From Sphaerisporangium melleum (GTDB taxonomy: Bacteria; Actinomycetota; Actinomycetes; Streptosporangiales; Streptosporangiaceae), in NCBI RefSeq assembly GCF_014646695.1, contig NZ_BMNT01000022.1:102250-166249 (forward strand): 64,000 bases of DNA, read 5' to 3'. The notes below the pieces were generated by a model, which was given only the letters and a program-made list of their open reading frames with translations, made no database searches and was not told where the DNA came from. Below are positions 44,372-52,595 of the stretch, piece after piece. Each line of letters opens with the position of its first letter. Position 1 is the first letter of the stretch. The position numbers and the translations under genes are program-made.

Positions 44372-46666
44372 CTAGGCCAGGCGGGCGAGGGCGGGGGGCA
44401 GGTCGCCGGTGTGCAGCACGGTGAGCCTGCGGGTGGCGCGGGTGATCGCCACGTACAGATCCTGGCCGCCCTTCGGGGACTGCGCCAGGATCTCCCCGGG
44501 CTCGACGATCACCACCGAGTCGAACTCCAGGCCCTTGGCCTGGGTGACGGTCAGCACGACCGCGGGCGAGTCGAGCGCGTCGGCCGTCAGCGCGGACGCC
44601 GCCTCGGGGATCGCCGCCGCGACCTCGCCGTGCCGGGCGTCGCAGGTGAGGACGGCCAGCCGCCCCTCGCCGATCTCGGTCAGCTCCGACCGCACCAGGT
44701 GGGGAAGGGTGGGGAGAAGGTCGTCGCGGGCGACCCGCAGGGCCCGCGGCGGCGCCTCTCCGTCGCGTACCGACAGCGGAGGCTCCTGGTCCGGCGCGAC
44801 CGCCTTGAGTACGTCCGCGGCGACCTCCATGATCTCCGCCGGGGTCCGGTAGTTGATCATCAGGCGCGCCTCGCGCCAGCGCCCCCCGACGTACGGGTCG
44901 AGCATCTCGCCCCACGACCGGGCGCCCGCCGCCGAACCGGTCTGCGCGATGTCCCCGACGATGGTCAGCGACCGCGCCGGGACGCGCCGCATGATCGCAC
45001 GCCAGGCCATCGCCGACAGCTCCTGTGCCTCGTCCACGATCACATGGCCGTACGCCCAGGTGCGGTCACGCTCGGCCCGCTGCGCCGTGGTCGTCGCGGG
45101 ACCGCCGTCGTCGTGCCGGTCGGCGAGGGCGGCGGCGTCCATCACTTCCAGGTCGGCGACGCCGCTGACCACCAGCACCTCACGCGCGTACAGCTCCGCC
45201 TCCGCACGCTCCCGGCCGGCCGCCCGCCGGGCGGCGGCCCTGGCTCCGGCGTCGTCCTCGCCGAGCAGCTCGGCGGCCTCGTCCAGCAGCGGGACGTCGT
45301 CCACCGTCCACGGCGACCCCGCCGGGCGCGCGAGCGCGGCGCGCTCCTCGGGCGTGAGCGACGCGCCGGCCGAGCGCAGCGCGCCGGGGTCGGCGAACAG
45401 GTCGCCGAGCAGCCGCTGCGGCGTGAGGTACGGCCACAGCGCGTCCAGCGCCTCGCGCACCTCGCGCGTCTGCCACAGCGCGGCGCGGGCGTAGCGCAGG
45501 TCGTCTCCCTCCAGCGGCCGGTCGAGCCGGCGCGCCTCGTCCAGCGCCAGCGCCGTGAGCGCCGAGTCCACGAACAGCTTGCGCGCGACATTGTGCGGGT
45601 TGCGCACCGCACGGGCGCGGTCGCGGGCCCGCACGCAGGTCGCGTGGTCCACGCGCAGCGCCATCCGCTCGACCACCACCTCGACGCCGCCCCGTACCGA
45701 GGTCTTGGTGGGGACCTGCACCTCCAGGTCGCCGTCCGGGACGCGCTGGCGGTCGCGCACCGCGGCCCGGAGCACCTCGACCATGCGCGGGCCGCCCTTG
45801 ACGACCGCCGTCCGCGGCTCGTCGGCGGCGGTGGCGCGTACGCCGGGGTACAGCTCGCCGACGGTGGTCAGCACCACGTCCGTCTCGCCCAGCGACGGCA
45901 GCACCTGCCCGATGTAGCGGAGGAACATCGCGTTCGGCCCGACGACCAGGACGCCGCGGCGCTCCAGCGTGTCGCGGTGCGCGTACAGCAGGTAGGCCGC
46001 CCGGTGCAGGGCGGCGACCGTCTTGCCGGTGCCCGGGCCGCCCTGGACCACGAGCGCGCCGGCCATGCCCGAGCGGATCACCTGGTCCTGCTCGGCCTGG
46101 ATGGTCGCCACGATGTCGCCCATGCGCCCGGTGCGCTCGCGCCGCAGCGCGGCCATGAGGGCCGCCTCGCCGACCAGCGTGCCGCGGTCGGGCTCGCTCA
46201 TGCGCGCGAGGTCGAAGACCTCGTCGTCCAGGCCGACGACCGTACGGCCCCGGGTGTGCAGGTGGCGGCGGCGGACGAGCGGGCCGGGGTCGCTCGGGGT
46301 GGCGATGTAGAAGGGACGGGCCGCGGGGGCGCGCCAGTCGATCAGCACCAGCTCGCCCTGGTCGTCGCGCAACCCGACCCGGCCGATGTAGTACGTGTCG
46401 TCCTCGGTGTCGTCGATGCGGCCGAAGCACAGCCCGCGCTCCACGGCGTTGAGCTGCGCGACGCGCCGGGCGTGCTCGTGGGAGAAGACGTCGCGTTCGA
46501 GGCGGGCCTGGTGGGTGCCGCCCGCCGCGCCGCGCCCGTGCTCCTGGCTCAGCGCGGTCTCGGCGTTCCGCCGGACGGCGTCCAGGCGGTCGTAGAGCAT
46601 GGAGACATAGGACTGCTCGCTGCGCAGGGCTTCGGCGCGGGCGGTGGAGGATGCGCGACGCTCCAT
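44372..46666 (-). CDS. helD: HelD-family RNA polymerase-associated helicase-like protein
   Basis: 764 residues, UvrD/Rep-like. An N-terminal coiled arm (residues 1-80: EQSYVSMLYDRLDAVRRNAE) that in HelD enters the polymerase, domain 1A with Walker A QGGPGTGKTVAALHRAAYLL, an inserted helical region of about 250 residues, then VIVDEAQELSAMAWRAIMRR (motif II), GDIAQTGSAAG, and domain 2A motifs INYRTPAEI, VTQAKGLEFDSVVIVEP and YVAITRATRRL. HelD proteins remodel or recycle RNA polymerase using ATP; a relative, HelR, protects polymerase from rifamycin. Being 9 kb from rph, it may be HelR-like, but no RAE precedes it. Confidence 0.88.
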   Translation of the reverse strand: MERRASSTARAEALRSEQSYVSMLYDRLDAVRRNAETALSQEHGRGAAGGTHQARLERDVFSHEHARRVAQLNAVERGLCFGRIDDTEDDTYYIGRVGLRDDQGELVLIDWRAPAARPFYIATPSDPGPLVRRRHLHTRGRTVVGLDDEVFDLARMSEPDRGTLVGEAALMAALRRERTGRMGDIVATIQAEQDQVIRSGMAGALVVQGGPGTGKTVAALHRAAYLLYAHRDTLERRGVLVVGPNAMFLRYIGQVLPSLGETDVVLTTVGELYPGVRATAADEPRTAVVKGGPRMVEVLRAAVRDRQRVPDGDLEVQVPTKTSVRGGVEVVVERMALRVDHATCVRARDRARAVRNPHNVARKLFVDSALTALALDEARRLDRPLEGDDLRYARAALWQTREVREALDALWPYLTPQRLLGDLFADPGALRSAGASLTPEERAALARPAGSPWTVDDVPLLDEAAELLGEDDAGARAAARRAAGRERAEAELYAREVLVVSGVADLEVMDAAALADRHDDGGPATTTAQRAERDRTWAYGHVIVDEAQELSAMAWRAIMRRVPARSLTIVGDIAQTGSAAGARSWGEMLDPYVGGRWREARLMINYRTPAEIMEVAADVLKAVAPDQEPPLSVRDGEAPPRALRVARDDLLPTLPHLVRSELTEIGEGRLAVLTCDARHGEVAAAIPEAASALTADALDSPAVVLTVTQAKGLEFDSVVIVEPGEILAQSPKGGQDLYVAITRATRRLTVLHTGDLPPALARLA

Positions 46667-46672
46667 CGGTCT

Positions 46673-46729
46673 GCTATACTCCTTTACGGGCAGAGAGTGA
46701 ACGTCTGTATTTGTGCATGGCAAATACAG
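46673..46729 (-). promoter_or_regulatory. helD promoter with upstream palindrome
   Basis: -10 TATAGC (46673-46678) 6 bases before the ATG, 17-base spacer, -35-like TTCACT (46696-46701). Just upstream is a perfect inverted repeat CTGTATTTG (46705-46713), 7-base spacer, CAAATACAG (46721-46729). A site centred near -51 suggests an activator. Confidence 0.55.
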
Positions 46730-46890
46730 GAGCGTAACAGCTCTCGCCCGTCCGCGCATCCCTCCACCCGCGCGGCGGCACGGCGTCCGACCGTGCCGAT
46801 GTCCCGATCTCGGATCGTCCCGGTCGTACGCCGATTCTCCGGCTCTTCCCGTCCGCGTGCCCCGCCCGGTGGCGTGCCGGCCGGCCTTGG

Positions 46891-47265
46891 CTAGGCCGTC
46901 TGGAGCGTCGTGACCGCGTCCTGCGGGCTCGGGAAGGTGCTGAAATGGTGGTCGAGATGGGTGATCGCCAGCAGCCGGTGGATCATCATGCCGGGCGTCA
47001 CGGCGAGCGCCAGCCGTCCCCCCATCGCGCGCACCCGGTTGTAGGTGTTCACCAGCAGGCCGAGCCCGAGGGAGTCGCAGAAGGTCGTCGCGGTGAGATC
47101 CAGGACCAGGCACGGCGGGCGGCACGCCTCCAGGGCGTGGTCGAGTTCCGCGCGCAGCCGTGGCACCGCCGTCATGTCCAGTTCCCCGGTGATCTCCACG
47201 ATCACGCAGGGGCCGTCGTGTCTCTCGTTGACCCTCAGTGCTGGCTCGCGAGCCGGATATGCCAT
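46891..47265 (-). CDS. STAS-domain anti-sigma factor antagonist
   Basis: 124 residues. STAS fold: VIVEITGELDMTAVPRLRAE, LVLDLTATTFCDSLGLGLLV (phosphorylatable Ser in DSLG, about residue 66), and a C-terminal helix. Such proteins bind RsbW-like kinases when unphosphorylated and thereby free a sigma factor. ATG 47265 is preferred: GGAGG lies 8 bases upstream and removes the spacing problem of the GTG at 47274. No kinase gene is adjacent. Confidence 0.88.
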   Translation of the reverse strand: MAYPAREPALRVNERHDGPCVIVEITGELDMTAVPRLRAELDHALEACRPPCLVLDLTATTFCDSLGLGLLVNTYNRVRAMGGRLALAVTPGMMIHRLLAITHLDHHFSTFPSPQDAVTTLQTA

Positions 47266-47416
47266 CTCCCTCACCTCCGCTCCTGCTGGCTACCCCGACA
47301 AAAAGGTAATAAGCCAGCTCATGGAATTACGCAGGTGACCCGCGGGGAAGTCGGTGAACCACCAACGCGGCGTTTGCCGCACCACGCCACCGTCAGCGGT
47401 TACATAATGAATCGCA

Positions 47417-49228
47417 ATGAAGACGGAAAGTAGTCGGCATGTCGACGTGAGCATCGTGGTGCCCGTCCACAACTGCCGCCCCTACCTCGAGCGCTGCCTC
47501 AGCTCTTTGCTCACCCAGGCGGTGAGCAAAGAGATCGTCGTCGTGGACGACGGCTCCACCGACGGCAGCCGCGACCTGCTGGCCGACTACGCCGCGCGGT
47601 TCCCGGAGATCCGGGTCTGGTACCAACAGGCCTCCGGCGGGGCCGCCGGGCCGCGCAACCGCGCGATCGCCCACTCCGTCGGCCGCTATGTCTTCTTCTG
47701 TGACGCCGACGACCACCTCGGCCCCGAGGCGCTGCAGCGCATGCTCGCGATGGCCGAGCGCAACGACGCGGACATCGTGCTGGGCAAGATGGTGGGGCAC
47801 GGCCGCAGGGTCCCGACCTCGATGTTCCGGGAGAACCGCGACCACGCGCCGCTCGCCGAGACCACCGTGTACAACGTCCTGACCTGCTTCAAGCTCTTCC
47901 GCCGCGAGTTGCTCACCCGCCACCGGATCCGCTTCGACGAGTCGCTGCGCGTGGGGGAGGACATCGTCTTCTCGGTCCACGCGTACTGCCACGCCCGCAC
48001 GATCTCGGTGGTCGCCGACCACGACTGCTACCACCTGGTCGCCCGCCCGGACGGCACCAGCATCATGCAGGAGCCGGGCAGCCGCGACCCGCTCGCCTGG
48101 CTGCGCATGATCCGTACGCCGATCGAGCTGATGACGCGGCACGTCCCCGAGGGGCGGCTGCGCGACCATCTCCTGCGCCGCCACTTCCGCTTCGACATCC
48201 TCGACCAGCTCGGCGCGCCGTTCCTGGCGGCCGACCCCGCCACCCGCCGGGCGATCACCGCCGAGGTGTCCGGCATGTGCGCCGCCTGGCTGACCGACGG
48301 GGTGCTCGACCGGCTGCGCCCGATCGACCGGCTGCGGGCCGCCTCGCTCGGCGACACCGCCCGGCTGGTCCGGCTCGCCCAGGTCGAGGCCGCCACCGTG
48401 CGGCGCCGGCTGACCGCCCTTGCGTGGCGCGGCGACCGCCTGGAGGTCTCCGGCCGCGCCTCGCTGTCCGACTCCTGGAACGGCGTCGCCGTCGGCCTGC
48501 TCCTGCGGGAACGCTCCACCTCCGCCGAGCGCCGGGTGCCGGTGACCGCGGTGGCCGACGTCTTCGCCGGGACCGTCGAGGTCTCGCGGCTGCCGCCCGG
48601 CGTGTGGGACATGTACGTCGTGCTCGCCTGCGAAGGGGTGCGCCGGACCGCGCGGTTCGGCGCCGACCGCGACGCGGGGGTGGCCTGCCCGGAGCCCCGG
48701 TTACCGGGCGCCGTCGCGGTGCCCTACTTCACCCGCCCGCACGGCAACCTCACCATCGACATCGGCGGCCACAAGGCGCCGGTGCCGGCCTCGGTGCGGC
48801 TGACCCGCGCCGTGTGGGGCGGCAAGGGGACGGTGACGATCGAGGGTACGGTCGTCGTCGGCTCCGGGTGCCCCGCCGCACGGTCGGCCAGGCAGGTGAT
48901 CTGGCGGGAGCGTTCCTCCGGGCACGAACGACGGGTCGCGGTGTCGGCGGCGGGGGAGTCGAGGTTCAGCGCCACGGCCGCGCTCGACGCGCAGGGCGTC
49001 TGGGAGGCCGAGTTGGAGCTCGACCTCGGCGGTCCTCCGCTGCGCTACCCGGTGCAGGTGGGCGAGGCCGAGCCGGCGGTGCTCGGCGCGGGGACGACCT
49101 GGTGGCGCGGGCGCAGGCGCTGGACGGCCACGCCACGCGCGTCCAAGATCCGGCGCAAGCTGGTGGTCACCGTCCTGGCCCGTGGTCCTCGCGCGGTGGT
49201 CCGGCGCGCCGTCCGCATCGGCCGTTGA
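47417..49228 (+). CDS. Glycosyltransferase family 2 with beta-rich C-terminal domains (TarS-like)
   Basis: 603 residues. N-terminal GT-A domain: SIVVPVHNCRPYLERCLSSL, VVVDDGSTDGSRDLL, CDADDHLGPEALQ (DxD) and ESLRVGEDIVFSVHAY (general-base region). A helical linker (about 240-330) leads to two beta-sandwich-like segments (about 335-440 and 445-560), and a basic C-terminus (RRRWTATPRASKIRRKLVV). This layout resembles S. aureus TarS, which decorates wall teichoic acid with GlcNAc. An acceptor such as teichoic or teichulosonic acid is inferred only from architecture. Confidence 0.82.
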   Translation: MKTESSRHVDVSIVVPVHNCRPYLERCLSSLLTQAVSKEIVVVDDGSTDGSRDLLADYAARFPEIRVWYQQASGGAAGPRNRAIAHSVGRYVFFCDADDHLGPEALQRMLAMAERNDADIVLGKMVGHGRRVPTSMFRENRDHAPLAETTVYNVLTCFKLFRRELLTRHRIRFDESLRVGEDIVFSVHAYCHARTISVVADHDCYHLVARPDGTSIMQEPGSRDPLAWLRMIRTPIELMTRHVPEGRLRDHLLRRHFRFDILDQLGAPFLAADPATRRAITAEVSGMCAAWLTDGVLDRLRPIDRLRAASLGDTARLVRLAQVEAATVRRRLTALAWRGDRLEVSGRASLSDSWNGVAVGLLLRERSTSAERRVPVTAVADVFAGTVEVSRLPPGVWDMYVVLACEGVRRTARFGADRDAGVACPEPRLPGAVAVPYFTRPHGNLTIDIGGHKAPVPASVRLTRAVWGGKGTVTIEGTVVVGSGCPAARSARQVIWRERSSGHERRVAVSAAGESRFSATAALDAQGVWEAELELDLGGPPLRYPVQVGEAEPAVLGAGTTWWRGRRRWTATPRASKIRRKLVVTVLARGPRAVVRRAVRIGR

Positions 49229-49434
49229 CCAACGCGCCCGCCGCCTGCCCGTGGCCCTGGACCCGTCGTCCAGCCCTCGGCGGGTGTCCGGCCGGTCGGC
49301 GGAAGGTGCCGGGCGGCGGTCCTTCATAGGGGGTAGGGGTACGGGTGACCACGCCTGACGTGGTTTCCGGACCAAGCGGGCAGGGGGGTACCCCTTATCG
49401 CGAACGGGGAGCGTCCCCAGCGTTCCGGTCCTTC

Positions 49435-49473
49435 TTGCCAAACTATTGCAGCTACAAGCCGATGGCTTAGAGT
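49435..49473 (+). promoter_or_regulatory. Nur-box-like operator and promoter of the nickel/cobalt transporter
   Basis: TTGCCA-AACTA-TTGCAG (49435-49451) matches the Nur pattern TTGCAA-N5-TTGCAA at 10 of 12 half-site bases. The second half-site can act as -35 to a -10 TAGAGT (49468-49473) with 16-base spacing, so bound Nur would block RNA polymerase. Confidence 0.6.
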
Positions 49474-49502
49474 TGGCTCGACTCGGACTTCTGGAGGATC
49501 TG

Positions 49503-50564
49503 GTGCACGTACCAGATGGTTTCTTCAACGCGGCCGTCTCCCTCGGCGCGGGGGCCTTCGCCGCCGCCGGCCTCGCCGTGTGCCTTCGCGGCGCCCGCCG
49601 CGAACTCGACGACCGCACGGCGCCGATGGCCGGCCTGGTCGCCGCCTTCATCTTCGCCGTGCAGATGCTCAACTTCCCGGTCGCGGCCGGCACCAGCGGG
49701 CACCTGCTGGGCGGCACGCTGGCCGCGGTGCTCGTCGGGCCGTACACAGCCGTGTTGTGCGTCGCGGTGGTGCTTCTCGTCCAGGGGTTCTTCTTCGCGG
49801 ACGGCGGCCTCACCGCGCTCGGGATCAACATCACCATCATGGCCATCGTCACCGCGGTCGTCGGGTGGGCGGTGTTCCGCCTGATCACACGGGCCGTCCC
49901 GCGCAGCAGGGCCGTCATCCCGGTCGCCGCGTTCGTCGGCGCCGCCGTCTCGGTGCCGGTGGCCGCGCTGGTCTTCACCCTGCTGTTCTGGATCGGCGGC
50001 ACCGCCCCGATCGACGTCACCTCGGTGGCCCTCGCCATGGGCGGCGTGCACGTCCTCATCGGCCTCGGCGAGGGACTGATCACCGCGCTGACCATCAGCA
50101 GCGTGCTCGCCGTGCGGCCCGACCTGGTGTACGGGGCCCGCGGCCTGCGCGCCAAGCTGGTGCTGCGCACCGCCGGCGGCGGCACCACCGAGGTGACCGG
50201 GGAGCCGGCCGCCCCCTCCCCGGCCCGCGGCCTTCGCCCGCTGCTCATCGGCGGCGCGCTGGTGACCGTCCTGCTCGCGGGAGTGGTGTCCTTCTACGCC
50301 TCCAGCAGCCCCGACGGCCTGGAGCGGGTCGCCGGGGACAAGGGGTTCAACGCCGGCGAGCAGGACCACGCGCTCGGCGACTCGCCGCTGTCCGACTACG
50401 GCGTCAAGGGGGTCCAGGACGAGCGGCTGGCGGTGGGCATCGCGGGGATCGCCGGCGTCGCCATCACCGTGGCCGCCGGCGGGGCCATCTTCTACGCGGT
50501 GCGCCGCCGCGACCGGCAAGGCGGGCTCGAGGGCGCGCACGACGGCGAGAAGATCACCGCGTAA
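49503..50564 (+). CDS. cbiM: ECF nickel/cobalt transporter, fused CbiM-CbiN (NikMN) substrate subunit
   Basis: 353 residues. Starts with (M)HVPDGFFNAA; the initiator-His-Val N-terminus forms the metal site in CbiM/NikM, so GTG 49503 (GGAGG 5 bases upstream) must be the start. Seven membrane helices lie in residues 10-215. The last 120 residues contain a membrane helix, the PDGLE motif (SSPDGLERVAGD) and a final helix, which is the CbiN/PDGLE domain fused in frame. First gene of an M(N)QO operon. Imports Ni2+ or Co2+ through the membrane; nickel is favoured by the Nur-like box. Confidence 0.92.
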   Translation: MHVPDGFFNAAVSLGAGAFAAAGLAVCLRGARRELDDRTAPMAGLVAAFIFAVQMLNFPVAAGTSGHLLGGTLAAVLVGPYTAVLCVAVVLLVQGFFFADGGLTALGINITIMAIVTAVVGWAVFRLITRAVPRSRAVIPVAAFVGAAVSVPVAALVFTLLFWIGGTAPIDVTSVALAMGGVHVLIGLGEGLITALTISSVLAVRPDLVYGARGLRAKLVLRTAGGGTTEVTGEPAAPSPARGLRPLLIGGALVTVLLAGVVSFYASSSPDGLERVAGDKGFNAGEQDHALGDSPLSDYGVKGVQDERLAVGIAGIAGVAITVAAGGAIFYAVRRRDRQGGLEGAHDGEKITA

Positions 50565-51328
50565 TGGGCGCCGGGCACACCCACCAGCTCTACCGGCCGG
50601 GCGACACGGTCGTCCACCGGCTGCCGCCGCACTGCAAGCTGCCGGCCGTCGCCGCGTTCGCCGTGGTCGTGGTCGCCACCCCCAGGGAGGCGTTCTGGGC
50701 CTTCGGGGTGTACGCGCTGCTGCTGGCCGCCGTCGCCGCGGTGGCGCGGGTCCCGGCCCGGTTCCTGCTGCGGCGCATGGTGATCGAGGTGCCGTTCGTG
50801 GTCTTCGCGGTGGCACTGCCGATCATCGGCCTGGGCGAGCGGGTGGAGGTGCTCGGCCTCTCGCTCAGCGCCGAAGGGCTGTGGTCGGCCTGGAACATCC
50901 TGGCCAAGGCCACCCTCGGCGTCGTGGCGAGCATCCTGCTGGCGGCCACCACCGAGCCGCGGGCCATGCTGCTCGGCGCGCAGCGGCTGCGCCTGCCGCA
51001 GACGCTCGTGCAGATCGCCATGTTCATGCTCCGCTACATGGACGTGATCCTGGACGAGATGCGCCGCATGCGCGTCGCCCGCGAGTCGCGCGGGTTCACG
51101 GCGCGCGACGTGCGGCACCTGCCGGTCATCGCCAAGTCGGCGGGCGCGCTGTTCATCCGCTCCTACGAGCGCGGCGAGCGGGTGCACCTGGCCATGCTGA
51201 GCAGGGGGTACACCGGCTCCATGCCCGTCATCGACGACCTGCGCGCCACGGCGCGCAACTGGGCGACCGCCGCGTCGCTGCCGGCCGCCGCGCTCGCGAC
51301 GGCCGTTCTCTCCTGGAGCGTCTCGTGA
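50564..51328 (+). CDS. cbiQ: ECF transporter membrane subunit CbiQ
   Basis: 254 residues, energy-coupling T component. Membrane helices plus the two cytoplasmic coupling motifs with Arg-Gly cores: RESRGFT and LSRGYTGSM in the C-terminal half, which dock on the ATPases. The ATG overlaps the previous stop (TAATG), and the stop overlaps the CbiO start. Confidence 0.92.
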   Translation: MGAGHTHQLYRPGDTVVHRLPPHCKLPAVAAFAVVVVATPREAFWAFGVYALLLAAVAAVARVPARFLLRRMVIEVPFVVFAVALPIIGLGERVEVLGLSLSAEGLWSAWNILAKATLGVVASILLAATTEPRAMLLGAQRLRLPQTLVQIAMFMLRYMDVILDEMRRMRVARESRGFTARDVRHLPVIAKSAGALFIRSYERGERVHLAMLSRGYTGSMPVIDDLRATARNWATAASLPAAALATAVLSWSVS

Positions 51329-52077
51329 GCAAGCCGCCACCGTCCCTGCGCGTCAGCGAACTGGCCTACGCCTACCCCGACGGCACCCAGGCGCTGTACG
51401 GCGTCGACCTGACCATCGGGCGGGGCGAGCGGGTGGCCCTGCTCGGCCCGAACGGCGCGGGCAAGACCACCCTGGTCATGCACCTGAACGGCATCCTGAC
51501 CGCCGGGCACGGCACGGTCGAGGTGGCCGGCCTGCCGGTGCGCAAGGACTCGCTGGCCGAGATCCGCCGCCGGGTGGGCCTGGTGTTCCAGGACCCCGAC
51601 GACCAGCTGTTCATGCCCACCGTCCGCGAGGACGTCGCCTTCGGCCCGGCCAACCTCGGCGTGCGGGGCTTCGAGCTGGACCTGCGGGTGAAGGAGGCCC
51701 TGCAGCAGGTGGGCCTGCTGGAGGTCATCGACCGGCCGCCGCACCACCTGTCGTTCGGCCAGCGCCGCAGGGTGGCGGTGGCCACCGTGCTGGCCATGCA
51801 GCCCGAGATCATCGTGCTGGACGAGCCCTCGTCCAACCTCGACCCGGCCTCGCGGCGCGAGCTGGCCGAGATCCTGCGCTCGCTGGACGTCACGGTGCTG
51901 ATGGTCACCCACGACCTGCCCTACGCCCTGGAGCTGTGCGAACGCTCGCTCATCCTGTCGGGAGGGGTCATCGCGGCCGACGGGCCGACGCGGGACATCC
52001 TGGCCGACGCGGACCTGCTCGCGGCGCACCGCCTGGAGCTGCCCTTCGGCTTCGCGGTCACCCCGCAGCCGCACTGA
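51325..52077 (+). CDS. cbiO: ECF transporter ATPase CbiO
   Basis: 250 residues. Walker A LLGPNGAGKTT, Q loop VFQDPDDQLF (the ECF-type Q-helix region), signature LSFGQRRR, Walker B IIVLDEPSSNLD, H loop MVTHDLPYAL. The single ATPase forms a homodimer that powers metal uptake. GTG overlaps the cbiQ stop by 4 bases. Confidence 0.93.
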   Translation: MSKPPPSLRVSELAYAYPDGTQALYGVDLTIGRGERVALLGPNGAGKTTLVMHLNGILTAGHGTVEVAGLPVRKDSLAEIRRRVGLVFQDPDDQLFMPTVREDVAFGPANLGVRGFELDLRVKEALQQVGLLEVIDRPPHHLSFGQRRRVAVATVLAMQPEIIVLDEPSSNLDPASRRELAEILRSLDVTVLMVTHDLPYALELCERSLILSGGVIAADGPTRDILADADLLAAHRLELPFGFAVTPQPH

Positions 52078-52206
52078 CCGGCCCGGGACGTCCGGCTACG
52101 GGCGGGTTTCCCGGCAGGAGCAGGGGCGTTCGATACGCCGATGTTCCGTAGCGCCATCTTGAACGGGGCCCCGGCGAAGTAAAGTGGGCCCCGCAAGGAG
52201 GTTCAC

Positions 52207-52548
52207 ATGAAGCTACGACTCGCGCGGCGCGCGTTCGGGGATGCCGTCGTCGTGGCTGTCGAAGGCGAGCTCGACCTGTTCACGGCGCCGTTCCTGCGCG
52301 ACGAGGTCCGTGACGCGATCAAGCAGGACAGCAGTCACCTGGTGCTCGACCTCGGCGAGCTCTCCTTCATGGATTCGAGTGGCCTGTCGGTGCTCATCGA
52401 GGCCTGGCGCCTGGCCACCGGCGAAGGAGGCGGGGTCGCGCTGGCGGCCCCGCAGGCTCCGGTGGCCCGCATCCTGCGCACCACCGGGCTCGACCGGCGC
52501 ATCAAGGTCTATCCGGACGTCGAGGCGGCGATCTCGGCCGAGATTTGA
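52207..52548 (+). CDS. STAS-domain anti-sigma factor antagonist
   Basis: 113 residues. VAVEGELDLFTAPFLRDEV, LVLDLGELSFMDSSGLSVLI with the phosphorylatable Ser near residue 59 (MDSSG), and ILRTTGLDRRIKVY. An AAGGAGG ribosome site lies just upstream. Alone, with no adjacent kinase. It is a possible substrate of the PP2C/HATPase protein at 61.2 kb. Confidence 0.9.
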   Translation: MKLRLARRAFGDAVVVAVEGELDLFTAPFLRDEVRDAIKQDSSHLVLDLGELSFMDSSGLSVLIEAWRLATGEGGGVALAAPQAPVARILRTTGLDRRIKVYPDVEAAISAEI

Positions 52549-52582
52549 GCCACCCCGAGTAGAACTTCATTCGGTCGCCGGT

Positions 52583-52588
52583 TAGGGT
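52583..52588 (+). promoter_or_regulatory. -10 box of the SDR gene, leaderless type
   Basis: TAGGGT lies 7 bases before ATG 52596. Confidence 0.5.
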
Positions 52589-52595
52589 CCGGGAT

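Noticed and set aside
46667..46890. Rifamycin-associated element upstream of helD
   Set aside because: Searched by eye for GGGGCTTGC/GCAAG repeats on both strands; none found. The palindrome there is a different sequence.
33239..49500. Second copy of the tRNA-Thr 3' end (attR) marking the right end of the island
   Set aside because: No repeat of the T-arm/acceptor sequence noticed; the island's right boundary stays undefined.
49229..49502. Cobalamin riboswitch in front of the CbiM operon
   Set aside because: No B12-box core is present; a Nur-like operator explains regulation better.
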